DNA from: Planctomycetota bacterium
GTDB taxonomy: Bacteria > Planctomycetota > Phycisphaerae > Phycisphaerales > UBA1924
Reading direction: 5' to 3'
DNA length: 8,909 bases
NCBI GenBank assembly: GCA_023429345.1
Contig: JAEYVB010000085.1
Location: forward strand, 1-8,909
Part shown: positions 6,711 through 8,909 of the stretch, in pieces
How positions within the stretch are numbered: the stretch's first letter is position 1
Layout: every line of letters starts with the position of its first letter
Notes under the pieces: model-generated
Told to the model about the DNA's origin: nothing
Seen by the model: the letters and a program-made list of their open reading frames with translations, nothing else
The model's database searches: none
Program-made: the position numbers and the translations under genes

Positions 6711-8693
6711 TCAGACCGGTTGCCGGACCGGGGCGGGCGTCCGCAGCCAGCGGCTTACGGCCGGGTCGTCCGTCACGCCCGCGCCGAACTTCTGCTGAAG
6801 GGCTGCCGCCATCAGGCCCATGAACAGGGGCTGCGGGCGCAGCGGGCGACCGGTGAGTTCGGGGTGGAACTGGCCGCCGATGAAGAACGGGTGCGTGACC
6901 TTGGCCCCCTCCGTGCCCGGCTGCGGGAGTTCCAGCACCTGCATGATGGGCTGACGAGGATGGCGGCCGGAGAAGACGAGGCCCGACGACTCCAGCTGCG
7001 GGATAAAGGAGGGATCGACCTCGTAGCGGTGGCGGAAACGCTCCCGGATCATCGAGCGGCCGCCGTACAGGAACTGCGCCAGCGAGCCGGGGGCCAGCAC
7101 CACATCCTGCGCACCCAGCCGCATCGTGCCGCCGAGGCCCTCGATGCGCTTCTGCTCGGGCAGTTCGCTGATGACCGCGTGCGGCGTCTTGGATTCGGGG
7201 ATATCGAACTCGGTGCTGCTGGCCAGGCCGAGGTTGCAGACGTTCCGCGCAAACTCGATCACCGCGACCTGGAACCCCAGGCAGATGCCCAGGTAGGGCA
7301 CGTGATTCTCGCGGCAGTGGCGGACGCAGGCGATCTTGCCCTCCACGCCCCGCCGGCCGAACCCTCCCGGGACGATCACGGCGTCGACGCCGCCCTCGGC
7401 CCCGGCGCGGAGACGCTGGGCGACGTTGCCGTCGTTGATGTCCGTGGTATCGATCCAGCGGATCTCGACATCCGTGCTGAGGTGGGTCGAGCAGTGCTCG
7501 AGGGCCTTGTCGATGCTGGCGTAGGCGTCCCGGAGGGCCGCGTACTTGCCCGTGAGACCGACGGTGAGCTGCCGGCGTTTGGGCGTGGTGAGATTGCGGA
7601 CAAAGCCGGTCCACTTCTCGCGGGCGCGGTCCTCGTGGCCCAGGTTCACCCGGTCGTGGATGCCGATCAGGCTCATGACCTCGCGGTCCAGCCCCTCCTG
7701 GCGCATCTCCTCGGGAATGGTGTAGATGCTCTCCCGGTCGTGCATGCTGAAGACGCGGCGCAGCGGCACGTTGCTGAACATCGCGATCTTCTGCATCACC
7801 GTTTCGTTCACGGCGCGGCTGGCGCGGCAGGCGATGATGTGCGGCTGGATGCCGGCCTCCATCAGCCGCTTGATGCCGAGCTGCGCGCCCTTGCTCTTCT
7901 GCTCGCCGAGCGTTTTCGGCTCGATGACGTACGTGAGAGCGACGAAGCAGCACGAGCCCGGGCCCTCCTCGAAAGCCAGCTCGCGCATGGCCTCGATGTA
8001 GAACGAGTTCTCGTAGTCGCCCACCGTCCCGCCGACCTCGACCACCACCACATCCGCCGGACGCTTGCCGTCGCCGTGGACCGCCAGTTCCCGGAGCTTG
8101 CGCTTCACCTCGCCCGTGACGTGCGGGATCCACTGGACGTCGCGCCCCAGGTACCGCCCCTCGCGCTCGCGGTCGAGCACATCGCGGAAAATCTGGCCGG
8201 CGGTCGTGAAGTTCCGCCGCGTCAGGTCCTGGTCGAGCATGCGCTCGTAGGTCCCCAGATCCATGTCGCACTCGGTCCCGTCATCGAGGACGAAGACCTC
8301 GCCGTGGCGGTACGGGTTCAGCGTGCCCGAGTCGATGTTCAGGTAGCCCTCCATCTTGATGGGGGCGACCGTCAGTCCCTTGTCCTTGAGCATCTTGGCG
8401 ACGCTCGACGCGAAAATGCCCTTGCCCAGCCCCGACATCACCGTGCCCAGCACGATCACATACTTGTGGTAACCCTTGCGGTACCCCTCCGGGATCGGGC
8501 TGTAGAACTCGGTGTAGGTCGTCGCTTCGGCGGTCGCGGCCAGAATGTCCGCCCGGGAGCCCCGGGCGTCGCTGCCCGGATCGGCCGGAGAGGGTCCATC
8601 GAGCGAAGAATGAGCGGAAGTCGAGTCGTGCGCAATGGGGCTGTCGGCCTCGTCGAGCCAAGGCCGCCGGTCCGTGGCAGGTTTGGGGGGCAT
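6711..8693 (-). CDS. pyrG: CTP synthase, divergent form with N-terminal extension
   Basis: Makes CTP from UTP, ATP and glutamine-derived ammonia, the last step of pyrimidine nucleotide synthesis; cytosolic and normally a tetramer. It has 660 residues against about 545 in E. coli. Residues 1 to about 75 are an extra, low-complexity Pro/Ser/Asp-rich segment. The synthase domain follows: P-loop GTVMSGLGKG at 83-92, KMEGYLNIDSG from 113, DMDLG at 143-147 and VEVGGTVGD at 218-226 (carrying the Mg-binding Asp and Glu), KSKGAQ at 266-271 where the family usually has KTKPTQ, and a conserved Lys at 302. The class-I glutamine amidotransferase domain has PGGFGRRG from 442, nucleophile Cys471 in GICLG, and His610/Glu612 in QFHPE. 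All catalytic residues are present, so it should be active. Start: first ATG in frame, TACGAT five bases before it; the frame continues only to a TTG at 8726. Divergent from the NUDIX-like gene. Confidence 0.96.
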   Translation of the reverse strand: MPPKPATDRRPWLDEADSPIAHDSTSAHSSLDGPSPADPGSDARGSRADILAATAEATTYTEFYSPIPEGYRKGYHKYVIVLGTVMSGLGKGIFASSVAKMLKDKGLTVAPIKMEGYLNIDSGTLNPYRHGEVFVLDDGTECDMDLGTYERMLDQDLTRRNFTTAGQIFRDVLDREREGRYLGRDVQWIPHVTGEVKRKLRELAVHGDGKRPADVVVVEVGGTVGDYENSFYIEAMRELAFEEGPGSCCFVALTYVIEPKTLGEQKSKGAQLGIKRLMEAGIQPHIIACRASRAVNETVMQKIAMFSNVPLRRVFSMHDRESIYTIPEEMRQEGLDREVMSLIGIHDRVNLGHEDRAREKWTGFVRNLTTPKRRQLTVGLTGKYAALRDAYASIDKALEHCSTHLSTDVEIRWIDTTDINDGNVAQRLRAGAEGGVDAVIVPGGFGRRGVEGKIACVRHCRENHVPYLGICLGFQVAVIEFARNVCNLGLASSTEFDIPESKTPHAVISELPEQKRIEGLGGTMRLGAQDVVLAPGSLAQFLYGGRSMIRERFRHRYEVDPSFIPQLESSGLVFSGRHPRQPIMQVLELPQPGTEGAKVTHPFFIGGQFHPELTGRPLRPQPLFMGLMAAALQQKFGAGVTDDPAVSRWLRTPAPVRQPV

Positions 8694-8698
8694 AACTG

Positions 8699-8704
8699 AT
8701 CGTA
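8699..8704 (-). promoter_or_regulatory. TACGAT -10-like element before pyrG
   Basis: On the minus strand TACGAT lies 5 bases before the pyrG ATG at 8693. A TTGTGT lies 16 bases farther upstream and may be the -35. There is no Shine-Dalgarno sequence near the ATG. Together this predicts an mRNA starting at or within a few bases of the start codon, leaving no room for a regulatory leader. Confidence 0.5.
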
Positions 8705-8750
8705 TCACAATTCGCCCCCGACACAAGGGGCGGTGCCCTCCCCCGGCCAG

Positions 8751-8759
8751 TTATCCACG
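8751..8759 (+). promoter_or_regulatory. Single DnaA-box-like site
   Basis: TTATCCACG differs at one position from the E. coli DnaA box TTATCCACA. It lies in the 122-base divergent region between pyrG and the NUDIX-like gene. It is alone, with no AT-rich unwinding stretch, so it is not an origin; a regulatory DnaA site or chance are both possible. Confidence 0.25.
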
Positions 8760-8803
8760 CCCTTGAGGGATCCGGCCGCGGCCCACGGGTCACCCGGTTC
8801 CCC

Positions 8804-8809
8804 TACGCT
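8804..8809 (+). promoter_or_regulatory. TACGCT -10-like element before the NUDIX-like gene
   Basis: TACGCT is 6 bases before the ATG at 8816, exactly as at the zinc-ribbon gene. No Shine-Dalgarno sequence and no clear -35 are seen. It supports the ATG at 8816 as the start and a leaderless message. Confidence 0.5.
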
Positions 8810-8815
8810 CCCGGC

Positions 8816-8909
8816 ATGCCAGAACCGGCCCGGATCACCCGAACCCTCATCCACAAGGGAGCCAAGTTCGATTTCGAGATCCTCGAATGGACCGGCCGCG
8901 GCGGCCGGA
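8816..8909 (+). CDS. N-terminus of probable NUDIX hydrolase, ADP-ribose pyrophosphatase-like (3' partial)
   Basis: Only 31 codons are in the window; the frame is open to the right edge. The residues RTLIHKGAKFDFEILEW resemble the first beta strands of NudF/ADP-ribose pyrophosphatase-type NUDIX proteins, in which a [T/L]xxxGxxFD[F/L] pattern precedes a strand that packs the dimer interface. Such enzymes split ADP-ribose or related nucleoside diphosphate sugars to AMP and a sugar phosphate. The NUDIX box itself would lie beyond the window, so the call rests on the N-terminal pattern only. The ATG is supported by a TACGCT six bases upstream. Divergent from pyrG across 122 bases. Confidence 0.6.
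   Translation, partial: MPEPARITRTLIHKGAKFDFEILEWTGRGGR

Noticed and set aside
6630..8699. Long open frame on the + strand opposite pyrG (689 codons)
   Set aside because: It is the antisense shadow of pyrG in GC-rich DNA; its translation is His/Arg/Asp/Ala-rich with no family motif, while the minus strand carries complete CTP synthase signatures.
8694..8726. TTG at 8726 as the pyrG start
   Set aside because: It would place the start upstream of the probable promoter; the ATG at 8693 is the first ATG in frame and is correctly spaced from TACGAT.

Overview
The window is GC-rich, gene-dense bacterial chromosome of housekeeping character. I see no transposase, integrase, phage gene, CRISPR array, tRNA or rRNA. 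The gene mix and style (a one-chain YdiJ-type flavin/iron-sulfur dehydrogenase, a small two-CxxC zinc-ribbon protein, a divergent CTP synthase with a long N-terminal extension, few Shine-Dalgarno sequences) suggest a Planctomycetota bacterium, perhaps of class Phycisphaerae. That placement is inference; nothing in the window proves it.

Layout, left to right. (1) Bases 2-2410, + strand: the 3' four fifths or so of a YdiJ-like D-2-hydroxyacid (D-2-hydroxyglutarate/D-lactate type) dehydrogenase, cut by the window edge. (2) 2451-3578, - strand: gcvT, the glycine-cleavage T protein, convergent with gene 1. (3) 3579-3881: about 300 bases without a convincing gene, holding an imperfect inverted repeat and a start-less coding-like tail. 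(4) 3882-4745 and 4780-5229, - strand: panC (pantothenate synthetase) behind a small protein with a degenerate PilZ-like barrel, 34 bases apart and probably one operon. (5) 5388-6362, + strand: a GT-A glycosyltransferase, divergent from that operon. (6) 6325-6612, - strand: a 95-residue zinc-ribbon protein whose 3' end overlaps the glycosyltransferase tail to tail. (7) 6711-8693, - strand: pyrG (CTP synthase), followed by a plausible terminator. (8) From 8816, + strand: the first 31 codons of a gene that looks like a NUDIX (ADP-ribose pyrophosphatase-like) hydrolase, divergent from pyrG.

The genes do not form one pathway. They serve CTP synthesis, coenzyme A precursor synthesis, one-carbon/glycine metabolism, D-2-hydroxyacid oxidation and sugar transfer. 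The most interesting signal is regulatory. In my manual scan the hexamer TACGCT occurs only three times on either strand, each time 6-8 bases before the ATG of a called gene (glycosyltransferase, zinc-ribbon, NUDIX). A close variant, TACGAT, sits 5 bases before the pyrG ATG. These look like -10 elements so close to the start codon that the mRNAs would be leaderless or nearly so. The two genes that start with GTG (gcvT and the PilZ-like gene) instead have recognisable Shine-Dalgarno sequences. A second point of interest is the CTP synthase: its synthase domain departs from the usual substrate-loop sequences while keeping the core catalytic residues. I found no clear new defence or mobile system.
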